Shown piece after piece: positions 1 to 12,773 of a stretch of 44,819 bases of DNA; the first letter of the stretch is position 1; every line of letters starts with the position of its first letter. This stretch comes from Conidiobolus incongruus B7586 (lineage: Eukaryota > Entomophthoromycota > Entomophthoromycetes > Entomophthorales > Conidiobolaceae), in contig JNEM01012736.1 in the NCBI GenBank assembly GCA_000697335.1, forward strand, positions 1 through 44,819, in the 5' to 3' direction. The notes under the pieces were generated by a model, which saw only the letters and a program-made list of their open reading frames with translations, had not been told where the DNA came from and did not search any database. A program made the translations under genes and the position numbers.

Positions 1-2145
1 ATATACTATTCTTATTTAGTTTTTAAAGGAAAATTAATTAATAGTAAACTTTATATTTCTTTTTTAAATAAAACTATTTCAAATTAGTATTCTCAATATA
101 ATTTAAAAAAACTTATTATTTTGTATAATAATTATAAAATATATAAATTTAAAACTATAAAAAAAATTTTTAATTAAAAACAACTAAAAAACTACTATAT
201 TTAATATATTCTTTAAATTATAACTTATATAATTATAATTACTTTAAGTAATTAAAAAACTAATTTATAAGAAAGAAAATTTCTATAAGAAAATTTAATT
301 AGTTTGTGAAATATTAAATTTTAGTTTTTAATAAAAAGAATTGTTTTTTAAATGTTAGAAGTTTGTTAAAAGTATAACAAAAAGTTATTAATACTAAAAA
401 AAACTATTAAATTTATATTATATATTTATTTCTATATATTATATATTAAAATATTTATTTATTTTTAATTATAAAAAATTCCCATTATTTAAAATACAGA
501 GTAATAATATTTACTCTATGTGTATTAGTATATTTAACTTGGTTTTTGTTAACATTCAAATTATAAACAAATGTTTTTAAAGAAAATATTCATAAAATAT
601 TATCAAGGAATTGATTATACTTAGCTAAGATATTACATATTAATGTAACAATTGGATTTATAACAAAATAATATTTGAATTAAAAATTGGTTGTCTAAGA
701 AAGATTGATATATACTTAAGCTTATAATGAATATTCAAATTATGTTTAAAACTCAGGAAAATAAAATATTCTCAAGTGTCATTTATCACTTGATATCATT
801 GAAGAATTAATAAATATAAATGTATTATTATTTTCAACTTAATAACATTAAAATAATTAAAATTTTTTTAATGTTTCGATAATATGTAAATATAAAGTAT
901 AATCTTCGATAAGATTATGTTATAATTTATGAAGTTATTTATAATTTGATATTTGTACTAGAATGTTGAATCTTATAATTCTTGGAATGATATTAAAAGC
1001 TGTTTTAATTTATGTCAAGATCACAAATTCGAGTATATATTTTCAATAAGGAAGAGTATTAGATAAATCAATGGGCTTATTGACTATTTTTGGCAGATTC
1101 ATTAATGTAATAAATTAGTGTAAATAGATTGTTATTTTTAATGAAAAATTCAAAAATTACATTTAATCCAATTATTTCAACAAATTACTCTGTGAGTGTA
1201 TCAGACTGAAATTTTCATTTTAATTGTGATTATTTGTATAAATATAATAAATTAAACCAACCAAATCACATCAATTGTATGCTTAATATCAGAGATATGC
1301 ACCAAGAGAATATACTTTTAAAATAGTCAAATAGTGAACTCAAGAATTGATTGAAAATATAGCCAATACAGGATTTATATTTTAGTGTGAGTATTAAATA
1401 ATCCACTATAAAATAAACATTGTTTCATACTGAATCATAAAATTTTAAAATTTTCATCGATATAATAAGATATGTTAATATCTAATATTTATTTAAGTAC
1501 CATAGAGAACAATGAAATAAATTGCTATTTCATACAATTATTATGAAAAAGATACCCTTATATACTTTGCGCCATATTTTTGAATATTTTTAGAATATAA
1601 TTATAAATGGTGGCACAGATTTAATTTTTAAAATAAATTATAATAATTGTATCATTTTGAATATTTCCAAAGTTGGTGGTAATTTTATTGATTTTTAAAT
1701 ATTAATATATACATATATATGTATCCAAATTTTTAAAAGATGCAGATTAAATAAAAATCACTTGGGTATATTAGAAGTAAAGGAGAAGGATTGTCGCGAT
1801 CCTTTAGAACTCCTTATCCTTGGAGCGAATATGAGAGATTTGTTAAAGTTGGGTTTAATTAAATCATGAATGCTAATCAAAGCCTGTTACCTTTACTTTA
1901 TGGATTCCTCTGAATTGAACTTTTAATTTGATTGGATATCTCTGTTCTTTACTCAAATAATGATTATATCATTTTTTTTAGAAACTAAGTGGATAAAGAC
2001 TTAATCAAATCTCGAAATTCATTAATATGATTGGCTAATCTAATTGATGACTAGTATAAGTGAAAAATGTTTGGGAATCTTGAAATGGCAAAAAATTATT
2101 TAGCTGCATTAATAAATTGTTGAACTTGTAAAAGCATTGTTTGTT
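1..2145. other. A+T-rich intergenic region
   Basis: Almost the whole stretch is A/T homopolymer-like sequence, and frames on both strands are broken at short intervals. I see no gene, RNA or repeat that can be supported, apart from a short coding-like remnant near 1.75-1.86 kb that is listed separately. The right-hand end grades into the promoter of the CSC1-like gene. Confidence 0.6.
1752..1863 (+). pseudogene. Short coding-like remnant, unidentified
   Basis: In otherwise stop-ridden DNA one frame stays open for about 35 codons and then ends in TAA. It reads like real protein, including the run FRTPYPWSEYERF, and uses G+C-containing codons unlike its surroundings. There is no ATG in front of it and no convincing splice site on either side. 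It could be the fossil of one exon. I cannot name the family. The same DNA also contains a split inverted repeat (AAGGAT and ATCCTT around TGTCGCG), so a non-coding explanation is possible. Confidence 0.2.
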
Positions 2146-2173
2146 TATATATAGACATTAATCGATATAAAAA
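2146..2173 (+). promoter_or_regulatory. TATA-like elements upstream of the CSC1-like gene
   Basis: TATATATAG at 2146-2154 and TATAAAAA at 2166-2173 lie about 105-130 nt before the proposed start codon at 2278, a plausible spacing for a fungal core promoter. In DNA this rich in A+T such matches also arise by chance. Confidence 0.3.
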
Positions 2174-2277
2174 GCTGCTACCATTCTAACAATCCAATTT
2201 TTTATAAATCAATTTATAGCCCACTCAACCTAAAGAGCATCGAAAGCATTAGATCTATTCGTTTCATTAAATTCTAA

Positions 2278-4950
2278 ATGTCCAATAAGGATTCAAGCAC
2301 TTCTTTACAAGATCTCGCTGCTTCATTTTTCTTCAACTTTGCAGTTGGGATATGTATCTTTGCAGCTTTTTCTGTTTTAAGACCTTATTTCAAAAATGTT
2401 TACTTTCCTAAAACTTATATGGTCGAAGAGGAGTAAGTTCTTTTAATAACACTCGAAATTAATTATTCAATACTGTTTATAGAAAGAAAGCACCTTCGAT
2501 TAAACCAGGTTTATTTGGCTGGATGGTGAATGTATTCAAATTTGATGACAAGGAATTACTCAGAGTAGGCGGGCTAGACAATTATATGTTTGTTAGATCT
2601 CTTCGCAATTTCCTTTATCTTTTTGGCGGATTTTCAATTCTTACTACTATTGTTTTGATTCCACTAAATGTTACTGGAGGCGGCAATTCCACTGGATTAG
2701 ACCGCCTTAGTTCTGGTAACATAACAACAGAAAATCAAGCTCGTCTTTGGGCTCATTTAATTTTCACTTATATTTTTGTTGGTAAGATTTAATATATTTC
2801 TTTATATATTTCATACTTATAAGTACATAATAGGAGCAACAGTTTATATCTGCTTTTTCTCCATGCAAGATTTTGTCAAACTCAGGCACGAATATCTCAC
2901 TGATCCTAAATACTCAAAAACATTACACGCTAGAACACTGTTTGTTGGATCAATTCCTGATAAATTGCTAAATAAGCAGTCATTATATGATCTTTTTAAT
3001 GCTTATCCAGGTGGGGTTAAGCAAATTACTATCAATAAATCATCCAAATCTTTGGATGAACTGGTTAAGAGAAGAAATGACATTCATAACAAACTTGAGC
3101 TAGCTGAAACTAAATACATCACAGCATGTACGAAGGCAAACCGTAAGGTTACTAGACCTACCCATTCTACAGGATTCTTAGGAAGGTTCGGAGAAAGAGT
3201 AGATTCTATTGATTACTATCACAAGGAATTGGCTTTATTAAATGCAACCATTCAGAATGCAAGACAGAAAGATGACACGTTTCCCACATTAAAATCTGCT
3301 TTTATTATTTTTAACAAACAAATTGCGGCTCATATGGCCGCCCAAACAATTGTAAGTCATAGATATTTGAAAATGGATCCTCGTCATGTTGGAGTTAGAC
3401 CAAAGGATATGTTGTGGCAAAATCTCAATTTACAGCCATTGGAATTGATGGTTCGAACTGTTTTAGGCGAGGCTGTTTGCATTGCTATAGCTATATTTTG
3501 GTTTATTCCTGTTGCTTTTGTCAGCGGTTTATCTAACCTTAATGAACTTAAAACTAAATCTGGATTTCAATGGATCGGAGATCTCGATCCTAAATTCGTC
3601 AACTTTCTTCAATCCATTCTACCTCCTGTATTAATTTCTGTTCTTAATATGTTGGTTCCCATAATTTTCGCTCAAATTTCGACATATCAAGGATTACCTA
3701 GAAAAACAGATGTAACAATTTCGGTTATGAAGAAATTTTTTTGGTTTTTGGTAATTACACTTCTATTTGGTTCTACTATATTTGGTAGTGCCGCCAAAAT
3801 TTCTAAGTTTTGGGAAGATATCACTGGAGATCCCAAAGCCATATTTAAGGCCCTAAGCATTGCGCTTCCAAATAATGCTACATTTTTTATTACCTACGTC
3901 TTGCTAAAGGCTTTGAATGCTTCAGCACAAGAAATTTTAGCTATAGTAGATCTACTTAAACGTCAATTATTAACCTTGGTTTTTGTTTCCTCTCCAAGAA
4001 CCCGATTGCAATTGCTTGATATGAAACAAATTCAATGGGGTCAATTATGGCCAGAAAACTCTCTAATATTTAGTATTGGAGCAGTGTATTGTACTATTGC
4101 GCCCATATCAAACCTATTTATTACTGTATATTTCGCAGTATTTTACTTTGTATATAGATACCAAGTGATGTACGTTTATGATAACTCAAGCATTGAGACT
4201 GGTGGTTTATATTTTGTTCAATCTATTCACCAAATTTTTACTGGGCTCTATTTCTTAACTATAATGATGGTTGGAATAATGATAGCTACATTAATCACTC
4301 CTCTGATTGTTGTTTCTGCAATACTATTAGCAATCACAATTATTTCTCACTATCTTCTGGTGCATATTTTCAAAAACCATATAAGTTATCTGCCTGTTGA
4401 TCTTGGATTAAAGGTTGATTCATTAGATTCTGCCAGTCCATCTGTCGCTAGAGATGAAGAAAACCAAATTGAATTAAACCAATCCCTCCCAAGTCAAATT
4501 GGCTCTGATTCGATACCCACTCCCATACAAGAAACCAATCTCGAGTTCCCTTCGCCTAAAGATTTCGCATCCGATACCCCATTGGACCCATCTTCTATGA
4601 GTTCTCATGGTTTAATTCCTCCAGCTCAAAAATCACCTGGATTCCCAACCCATTCTAGTAAAGGCTCAAAGAAAGATTTGAAGAGATATTTTTCACATCC
4701 TAGCTTTTCATCTCCACAGCCCGTTTTATGGATTCCATCAGACGAATTAGGAATTTATGAAGAAGAAGCCGCGAATTTAAGAAAGCGACCAAATATTTCT
4801 TCTCCTTTTCCTTTTACAGATCTTGATGTAACAAGCCATTCCGCTTCAGTCATACCTCCAAAAGGCCGCTTACAGCTCAGAGCATACACATATCCTGAAC
4901 AAGATATGGATTCTGTGAGTATTTTAGATCTTGCATATACACAATCTTAG
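2278..4950 (+). CDS. CSC1: CSC1/OSCA-like calcium-permeable stress-gated cation channel (RSN1/PHM7 family)
   Basis: Three exons, 2278-2432, 2483-2781 and 2834-4950, with introns of 50 and 52 nt, give 856 residues. The order of parts is that of the DUF221/OSCA-TMEM63 family. First comes an N-terminal membrane helix (about residues 14-35). Next are the GGLDNYMFVR motif and a helix at 95-115, then a third helix from about 141. A large cytosolic domain follows (about 165-345, with the RRM-like start LHARTLFVGSIP), then the pore-forming 7TM block (about 350-675). The last 180 residues are Ser/Pro-rich and probably disordered. Family members are membrane channels opened by osmotic or mechanical stress; yeast Csc1 conducts calcium. 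Assignment to CSC1 rather than the paralogues PHM7 or RSN1 is inference. The start was chosen because exon 1 encodes the first family helix and splices in frame. Confidence 0.9.
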
Positions 4951-6761
4951 GAAATCTGAGGCAACTTTATTTCCACATCTATATATTTTGTAATTACAAC
5001 CAATGAATAGTTTTATATAATGTCTATCCGTTTTGAATATCACTATTATTTACTTAAAATCACTAAATTATATGAATAAATATTTTTGAATTAATTTTCA
5101 AATATATTTTCATATTTCAAAATTCATTGATCATTAATTCGAATTAAAGCTTTATATTAATATAAAATTTATAAAATATTATTAAATTGCTATTCTTTTT
5201 ATTGATATACAAAACCCTTTTTTAGTGTTTGGAATCAGTTGCATTTATCCATTTTAAATAATTTTTTACATAAAATCTTCTGGTAATAGAATAATTCAAT
5301 GATCAATTTTATCAAATTTATCTCTCTCTTTCTCTATATATATATTGGTATATTGATATATTTTTGAATATAATGAAAATGTAAAAATCGACTATCTGAT
5401 TTTATATTAATAATTATATGGTATAAATAATTATAATTTACTTATTTAAATGCATTAATTTTTGTTAAGATACATTCAATAGTGAGTATTACTTCATTTT
5501 GAACTGTTTGAAATAGTAATTCAAAATTTTTTGGATTTTTTTTTGTAATATTGGGTATTTTGTATTAAAACTTCATACTATAATTCTATTAAATATTAAT
5601 AAAACATTCATTTATTATCTATTTTTTATCCTTAGTATGTATAATTTTCACCAAAATCATAATCAATTGTGTCATTCTCAAATACAAATGATATGATTTA
5701 ATTGATTTGAAACAGTTGATAAAGGGTAATACCTTCAGTAGAATGATTCAAACTCATTCAAACAGAAATTGGAAAATATATAATGAATTATATTCAACTT
5801 GATTATCTTCGTTTAAAAACAGTATTAAGAAATAATTTGAGTTTAGCTATAAGGTTCTTAATCTTAAGTCTATACTTGATCTTAAAATCTAATAATAAAG
5901 TATTATTGTAAAACTAATATATTTTATACATTTATATTAGATATTTTCTAATTATTTAGCCTTTCGAGTTATACAAATAATAAACATTTTGAATTAATAT
6001 TATATATATATATATATATCCTAAGAATTATCTGTTTGAGGCAATATCATCATTAATCATGGTCTTTCTTCAGCATTACACTAACGCTATCATTCAAAAT
6101 TTACTTTTGGTTAATAAGGATCAGAATTAATTTTTATCGTTATTATATCTATTAATTCTTAGATCACTTTATTTAATCGCAGTCAAAGCATAAATAAGAT
6201 TATATTTTAATAATGATTAATTATTATTTAATCCTATTATATTGATTAGATATAATTCTAAATTATTAAACTTTAAAATAAATTATTTTTAATAAATGAT
6301 TTTTTCACTTGTCAAAAATTTTTAAAATGAAATTATGCCATATATATCATTTCTTATCCAATATCCATTTTATAATTTGCTCCATTTCAGCTGATGGTTA
6401 TATTAAAATTTTTATAATATCATCTCACATTCTTGTAATCCAATAAATAATTATTAATGTAATTTAAATAAAATTTTTCAATCTGCGATAAAATAACATA
6501 TATGTGTAATATATTTGTATATTGTGGGGTATTTGACCTTTAAAATAATAAAAAATTAATTTTACAAAAATATAAATTTTAAATCAAATGTGTTTAAAAA
6601 ACGGTAGTAAATATTACATTATATGAAGATATATTATAAAATACTTAATAAATCAATATTTATATATATATAATTCCAATGATTTAATATAGTATAATTT
6701 ATTTTTATAAGTATTGTTCATTATTTTAAACCTCAATATAAAAATTCGAATTTTCATCATG
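4951..6761. other. A+T-rich intergenic region
   Basis: There is no coding signal on either strand. Simple repeats occur: a TC run passing into TA at about 5320-5346, and a (TA)n tract at 6001-6019. The region separates the 3' end of the channel gene from the promoter of the carrier gene. Confidence 0.6.
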
Positions 6762-6813
6762 TGACGTTTAATCAACTTAATTAAAATTTTTATCCATTTT
6801 GTCATATAAAAGG
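6762..6813 (+). promoter_or_regulatory. Putative promoter of the Leu5-like carrier gene: TGACGT half-site and TATA box
   Basis: TGACGT (half of an ATF/CREB site) is at 6762-6767 and TATAAAAGG at 6805-6813, about 120 nt before the ATG at 6930. The TATA match is a good one with G+C flanks, which is uncommon in this DNA. Confidence 0.35.
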
Positions 6814-6929
6814 AGATGAACTTCTTAAAAAAATAAATTTTAAATTTATTTATTTATATTACTAATATATAAAATTATAATTAAAAAAGTCTCTCATTTT
6901 ATTTAATTAATAATAAATTTATTATTAAA

Positions 6930-8185
6930 ATGATGAAAGAGATACAAACTAAAACTGAACCTAAAACGAAGACGACTAGTTATATATTAAAATCTTTTTT
7001 TGCTGGTGGTGTTGCAGGATGTGCTGGTAAATTTAAAAAAATATGTAGTTTCAAGTGACTAATTTAGTGTTATTTAGCTAAAACTGCTATTGCTCCTTTG
7101 GATAGAGTTAAAATATTATTTCAAGCAGGTAACCCTTCAGTTGCTAGATACGCTGGTAAGTTTATATTTTATGTTATAATACTAAATTACTTTATTACAT
7201 TAAGTGTTCCAAATATTATTTGGAAATATAGTCTTTATTATATCAATGATACACGCTAACTTACTCCTTTCTCTAGGCTCTGCAAGTGGTGTATTTCGAG
7301 CTATGGGAGATATATATTCTAGAAATGGTATATTTGGACTCTTTCAGGGTAATACAGCAACTTTGGCAAGAATATTTCCATATGCTGCAATTAAATTTAT
7401 GGCTTATGAACAGTTTAAAAATGTAAGTGTATTTCAATTTGCTTGATATGTTTTTTATTAATTCAGATCGTATAAAATTAGCTCCTAGTTCCTAAACACC
7501 AAGCGGGTAAAAGTAATATGCAATTTGTTGCTGGTTCTTTAGCAGGTAACTTGAAAATATAAAATAATAACAATAATAATACGATTGACTAATGGTGATT
7601 TTAGGCATTACATCTGTATTTTTCACCTATCCAATGGACATGCTTCGAACGAGAATGGCATATGAAACAGAAAACCCTGCTGGTCTAATTCAAGCATGTA
7701 AAAATATATACCAAGAACCTATTGCGAGCAAAATAATACCTTTGAGAATATCTAATTTTTACAGAGGCTTTATTCCTACTATATTGGGAATGATTCCCTA
7801 TGCCGGGATGTCCTTTTTGACTCATTCTAAAATTAGCTATTATTTGAAGACTCAGTTTACTGAAATTGCTACTTATCGTTCTAGCGACAACAAGACTAGA
7901 CTCAAGACTTGGGCTGAGCTATTTAGTGGAGGGTTAGCAGGTGCAATAGCGCAAACGGTTTCATATCCATTAGAAGTAATTAGAAGGAAGATGCAAGTGT
8001 CAGGAAGGATGCCATCTCAAACTGCTTTTAGCTCAATCAGATCTACCGTCATTCATATTGCTAGAACTAAGGGATTTAAGGGATTTTTCGTAGGTTTAAG
8101 TATCGGGTACATTAAAGTAACTCCTATGGTAGCCATTTCATTTTATACATATGATAAAATGAAACAACTATTAGATATTGATTAA
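6930..8185 (+). CDS. LEU5: Mitochondrial carrier protein, Leu5/SLC25A16-like (probable coenzyme A transport)
   Basis: Five exons, 6930-7026, 7078-7155, 7277-7422, 7482-7545 and 7605-8185, give 321 residues, the usual size of the SLC25 family. The three carrier repeats each carry the PX[D/E]XX[K/R] signature: PLDRVK, PMDMLR and PLEVIR. Several stretches match yeast Leu5 and the human Graves disease carrier SLC25A16, as I remember them: [27 protein letters not shown] and the RTRMAYETE segment. Leu5 is needed for coenzyme A accumulation in the mitochondrial matrix and sits in the inner membrane. The second intron (7156-7276) is 121 nt, twice the size of all the others. The start codon has a second ATG directly after it. 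The carrier family is certain; the substrate is inferred from resemblance. Confidence 0.9.
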
Positions 8186-10043
8186 ACGATTGAACTAAGA
8201 TAAAATGTTGTAAAACGATTTTGATTATAAAATATATTATAATTTTATTATTATATAAATAATATTTTAAATTCACTTCATTCTTTGATTTCAGGTATTC
8301 ATTTCCTATGGTTTTGATTTTAGGAAATGGTGAAATATTTCGTACTAAAACTAATGAATTTAAAAAATTTTCAGTTACATCATCAAAACTCACTTTTAAT
8401 TGATATTTTGCTATTAACTTGATTGACATCATTTGTGCAACGATGTAATCAATTAATATTGGATTTAATCATCTAATTAATTTTGGTTTAAAAAAATAAT
8501 ATTGTCTTTTAAACCATGAAATTTTGGATTAATTATATTTTACTACATCCATTTACAATTCAATCAAACATTTGATTATTTTTGGAGTATGTTCAAAGTT
8601 TTTGCAAGAATTTTGTAATTAAAAATTAAAATGTTTTTTGTAAGGCTAATATGTTTTGATTTATATTAATTCCCCTGAATGTTCTATATCAATATATGTA
8701 ATTAAAGATATATAAAAGTTAATTTTAATGGTCAAAATTAAGCTCTCGTTACCCTCTTCACGCATGTCTTCAATTCTTCTATATTCCGCCGATTCTTCTC
8801 GAATATCATCATATTCCAAATTTGCAAAGAAATATCAATATAAGAATATAACTAGCTTTTAAGATCATATTAAGATATAAAGATATGAATGTCTTTTCTT
8901 AAAATATAATAATTATATTAATATTTAATATTTTTATCACTTACGTTCCTTTTAATCCTTTTATATTCAATTTACTCAATTGTTTTATTCATTGACTCTG
9001 CTACATTTGAAGACATTTTGTTTCCATATTAATATTGAATGGAAGAAATACTATATTTTTGTGATTATCACATTAAAATTTAACCTTGAAATAGCTCAAA
9101 GACTTACAGCAAATGATATTGATTAAAAGTTTACTTACATCCATTATTTTTATTAACATTTGAATTGAACGTTAATAATATTTTTTAGATTTTAAATGTG
9201 ATGTGACGATAATATAAAATTATAGTAGTTTCGTTTTTAAATATACCATACTGTTTCAATCAAATTTTATATTATTCTTAATTGAAGATGGTTTTTTTGA
9301 ATAACTATACTAGTATTAAAATATATTGTTTTATATATTAATATTCAAGTAATGGAGAGAATTGAGTATATATCTATTTTTTAATATTTATTGTTGTCAA
9401 CCATGATCTATATTTTATTGATTTGTATCAATATCTCTAGAAATAATATTATAATCCAACTACATATGATACACGCAATTTGATCGATCCATTATAAATA
9501 TGCTAAATCCATATATTGATTCATAATCATATTGAATTGAGATATTGATGAAATATTTGGCCATGAATTGATAAATATCAATAATATATAATAATGGCTG
9601 CAAATTCAAGAAATTTATCAATTTGAGATTAAATGATATCATTTTATATACTATGACTATGAATTTTATGCTGTATAAATAATATACTAAATACTAAAAA
9701 TACTGAATAATGATTTATGATGTTCTCAATTGAAGTTATATTAATATATATTTCATCATTCCAACACTATACTAACCAAATTATTGAAACCAAAATCAAT
9801 TCTATTTTTTATAATTTGACACAAAATTAATTACAATTAAATATCCCATAATGATTTAAAATTTTACATGACTATATACTGACCTTGTTTTTGGTGACAT
9901 ATTTTTAATCATTATGAATAACAAACACTATAATACTATTAATAACACCAATATAAAATAATAATAATATTAATAATAATATTCCAATTTAATACTCCTT
10001 TTATAGATAATACTTTGATTTTTATTTTTTTTAAAATTTTACA
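8186..10043. other. A+T-rich intergenic region
   Basis: Mostly featureless A/T-rich DNA. The only part with coding character is on the minus strand at about 8.66-9.02 kb and is listed separately. Short open frames elsewhere consist of Ile, Asn, Lys, Phe and Tyr codons, as expected from base composition alone. Confidence 0.55.
8662..9016 (-). pseudogene. Possible decayed small gene, unidentified
   Basis: Reading the minus strand, an ATG at 9016 opens a short peptide (MSSNVAESMNKTIE), then an in-frame TAA at 8972-8974. The frame continues as IEYKRIKRN up to 8945, directly followed by a perfect 5' splice signal, GTAAGTG. About 100 nt downstream lies a second coding-like stretch (about 8740-8830) with the acidic sequence YDDIREESAEYRRIEDMREE. 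Its first codon positions are rich in G and A. No usable 3' splice site restores a frame between the two, because a TGA precedes the second stretch and no AG follows it. I read this as the host's own small gene in decay. Family unknown. Confidence 0.25.
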
Positions 10044-12286
10044 ATGCTATTACGTCTAATTCCAGATTATATGAAACATCTAATTCAACCAGTTTTACTG
10101 GAAAATGAATTAATTAAGTATATCATAACAATATATTACCTGTTTATATATCTTACTTAAATATTTGAATATATTAGGACTCCACAAACAATAATTACTA
10201 CAAATTCTGGAATTTTAACACCCTCCAATAATAGCACCAATCGTGATATCTTAAAAGTTATACATCCTGTAGTTGAGGACCCACCTTTATTTGTTACTAG
10301 AAGTGTATTTGACCATGTTCAATTCGTAATTTATTCTTCATATATTAAATTTATTCATTTTCTAATAGATATTTAGTTAATTCCTTCTTTTTATCCTCCA
10401 GAAATTCAACACCCAAATTTTCTTTATATTTTAGTTGATGAAGAGGTAATAAAACCATTGAAAACAAAGTAATTAAATAACAGATTTTTACTTTATCTAT
10501 TTAGGAAGATAAAAAACTTGAATTATTCTTAAATGATTCGCTTTCTAATTTCAACTTTAAGTACAATGAAGATATTATTTCAATGAACTCAATTCCCATA
10601 TCTAGCACATCAGATAATAATCAAAGCCAATCTGACATTAACCCTAGTGATTCTTTATTCAAATCCTCAAAAGAGCAATTGATCCAATTTAACAATATGA
10701 CTAAATCATACTATGAATCTTTATCTAAAAAATATAAAGAACTAGAATCCGAATTTTTTAAGCGCTCAAAAATTGAAAATGAAGCACGTGCCAAGCATGA
10801 ATTAGATCTCAAAAATCATCAAGAACAAGTCGATTTGGCTGATAAACAATATTGGGACAGGATGGAACAAATTACTCAGATATTGCTTGAATTTAATCCT
10901 GATTACGTTAAAACGAAAGCTAAATATGAAGAATTACTCAGAATCAAAGAAGAAGAAAGAAAGAGGAAGGAGGAAGAAGAACGACAGAGACTTGAAGCTA
11001 TTAAGCGCGCTGAAGAAGAGGAAAGGAGAAAACTTGCTGCAAAAGCTGCTGAAGAGCGTGCCAGACAAATACGAGAATTGCGAGAAAAAGAAAGACAAAT
11101 GCAATTAGAAAAAGAAAGAAAGGCTGCCGAAGAAGCTCGTAAAGCTAAAGAAGAAAAAGAACGTCTTGAAAAAGAAAAGAGAGAACAAGAAGAAAGAGAA
11201 AGACAAAGACTTCTTAGAGAGAAGCAGGAGGCTGAAAGAAGAAATGCCCCAGGATTGGTAAATTTAGTAATCAACTTTCTAATTACATATTTAATAGATT
11301 TTTAGAAACCATATGAAGAAGGAAAGAAAAGATACGATTCTGCTTTTGAGCTTATTAATGTAAATTTATCAAGTGTAATCTTTTGTTATGCCCTAACCTT
11401 TTTGTAGTCAATCAATCAACAAGTTATCCCACGCATCAAAGGAGATTCAAGATACAAGGATTTCCGATTGGAAACTAAGTTAACCATTCAAGGCAAATTC
11501 AATCAACTCACTAATTCCAGATCTAAAATATTCGCTTTTGCCCAAACAATTAATCAAGAATTGACCAATGCACGTTCCATGGGCGAAGACTTTTATAAAC
11601 TAGCGCTTAATATATTTGGGAAAGTTGCTGTAAAAAATGCTGAAACCGAATGTGGGCCTAATGCTGGTCACTCTTATCGTTCTGCTCTACTCATTGTCCT
11701 AGTGTTTCAAAGCCATCCAGATTGTATTCAGCATGTTTATTCCAGGATGATCAAAAACTGTCCATATATCGCTCCATATAGCCCTCGTGCTACACCAGGA
11801 ACTGACAGAGCTCAATACTTTAAATCAATTAATAGAGGATTTAGTGACGATGAACTTGAAGACGAGACTCTTTATGCTGAAAGGATGATGGGAATTGTCT
11901 CGGTATACGCAGCTATCTGTCAAACTACTCCTCCTAAGGGACAAAACCCGTATGGTATAGAATATTTGTGGACTTGGTTTGCAGCTACCCTCAATTCTCC
12001 TCCTGTCAGAGTCACACCGGATTTGATCAATTCGGCTTTAAATGTAATGATTTTACTATTATATTAATCAAATTATCTAATGACATTGGTTTAGATCGCT
12101 GGAAACAAACTCTCGCAAACTTATGGTATACAATTTTTCAAACTTATAGATTACATTCGATTCAAATATTTGGAAAAGCTATCCAAAGATTCAGTTTCAG
12201 CTAACTCACAGCTAAAAGTTGTGGTATCCAATTTCATGAAGAATCGCACTTTACCTCCTATTGAAGGCTCTGTAATTGATTATTAA
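10044..12286 (+). CDS. GLE1: Gle1, mRNA export factor and nucleoporin
   Basis: Seven exons, 10044-10117, 10178-10325, 10377-10445, 10505-11257, 11306-11359, 11408-12043 and 12095-12286, give 641 residues. After a leader of about 130 residues, the middle (about residues 150-345) is a long charged helix dense in Glu, Lys and Arg, as in the Gle1 coiled coil. The C-terminal half is the helical GLE1 domain, with KIFAFAQTINQE, AERMMGIVSVYAAI, the NPYGIEYLWTWFAATLN segment and, after the last intron, AGNKLSQTYGIQFFKLI. Gle1 works at the cytoplasmic face of the nuclear pore, where with inositol hexakisphosphate it activates the DEAD-box ATPase Dbp5 during mRNA export. In intron 2 an earlier AG would lead straight to a stop, so the later AG at 10375-10376 must be used. 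The first exons are the least certain. Confidence 0.9.
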
Positions 12287-12773
12287 TATCAATTACATTC
12301 TCATATTTATCATGTAAAATTTATTCAATATAAAGTTATACTATCACAATTATGAGCATAAATCAATAATCTATAGTTAATGATTTCGCATGTATATCAT
12401 TCTGATCCAATTATTTGACAAAGCATAACTAAACAAAATCATAAATTTTTATTGTCAAATAAAAATCTTATTCAATATAAAATATCTAAATATTCAACCT
12501 TCTAATCACTTGTTCAAACATAAATAAATCCATTAATAATTTTGCTCTATTTTACAATTATAATTATATTGTTGTAGCAATCAAATATATTATAACTTTA
12601 TTTCATAGTTTGAGTAATTTTAAAATCAGATATTAATAAAAGTATAAAAACTATTGAAAATGTAATCCCATAAAATGATTATAGAGCTGTTAATATTTAA
12701 ATTTGAATAACTGTGAGTAATTAAAAAAATATTAAAGAAATTAAAATAAATAAAAAATTATTACATTATATAA
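12287..12773. other. A+T-rich intergenic region
   Basis: Spacer between GLE1 and the downstream complex I assembly gene, which points the same way. I see no coding or repeat signal. It must hold the terminator of the former and the promoter of the latter, but no distinct motif stands out. Confidence 0.6.

Noticed and set aside
1559-1574. A 16-nt word (TATATACTTTGCGCCA) repeated at 32849-32864
   Set aside because: Flanks differ entirely. In a 45-kb window of this base composition an exact match of this length is expected by chance.
10903-11274. Ser/Leu/Phe-rich frame on the minus strand in the GLE1 gene
   Set aside because: It is the complement of the Glu/Lys/Arg-rich coiled coil of Gle1 and has no independent signal.
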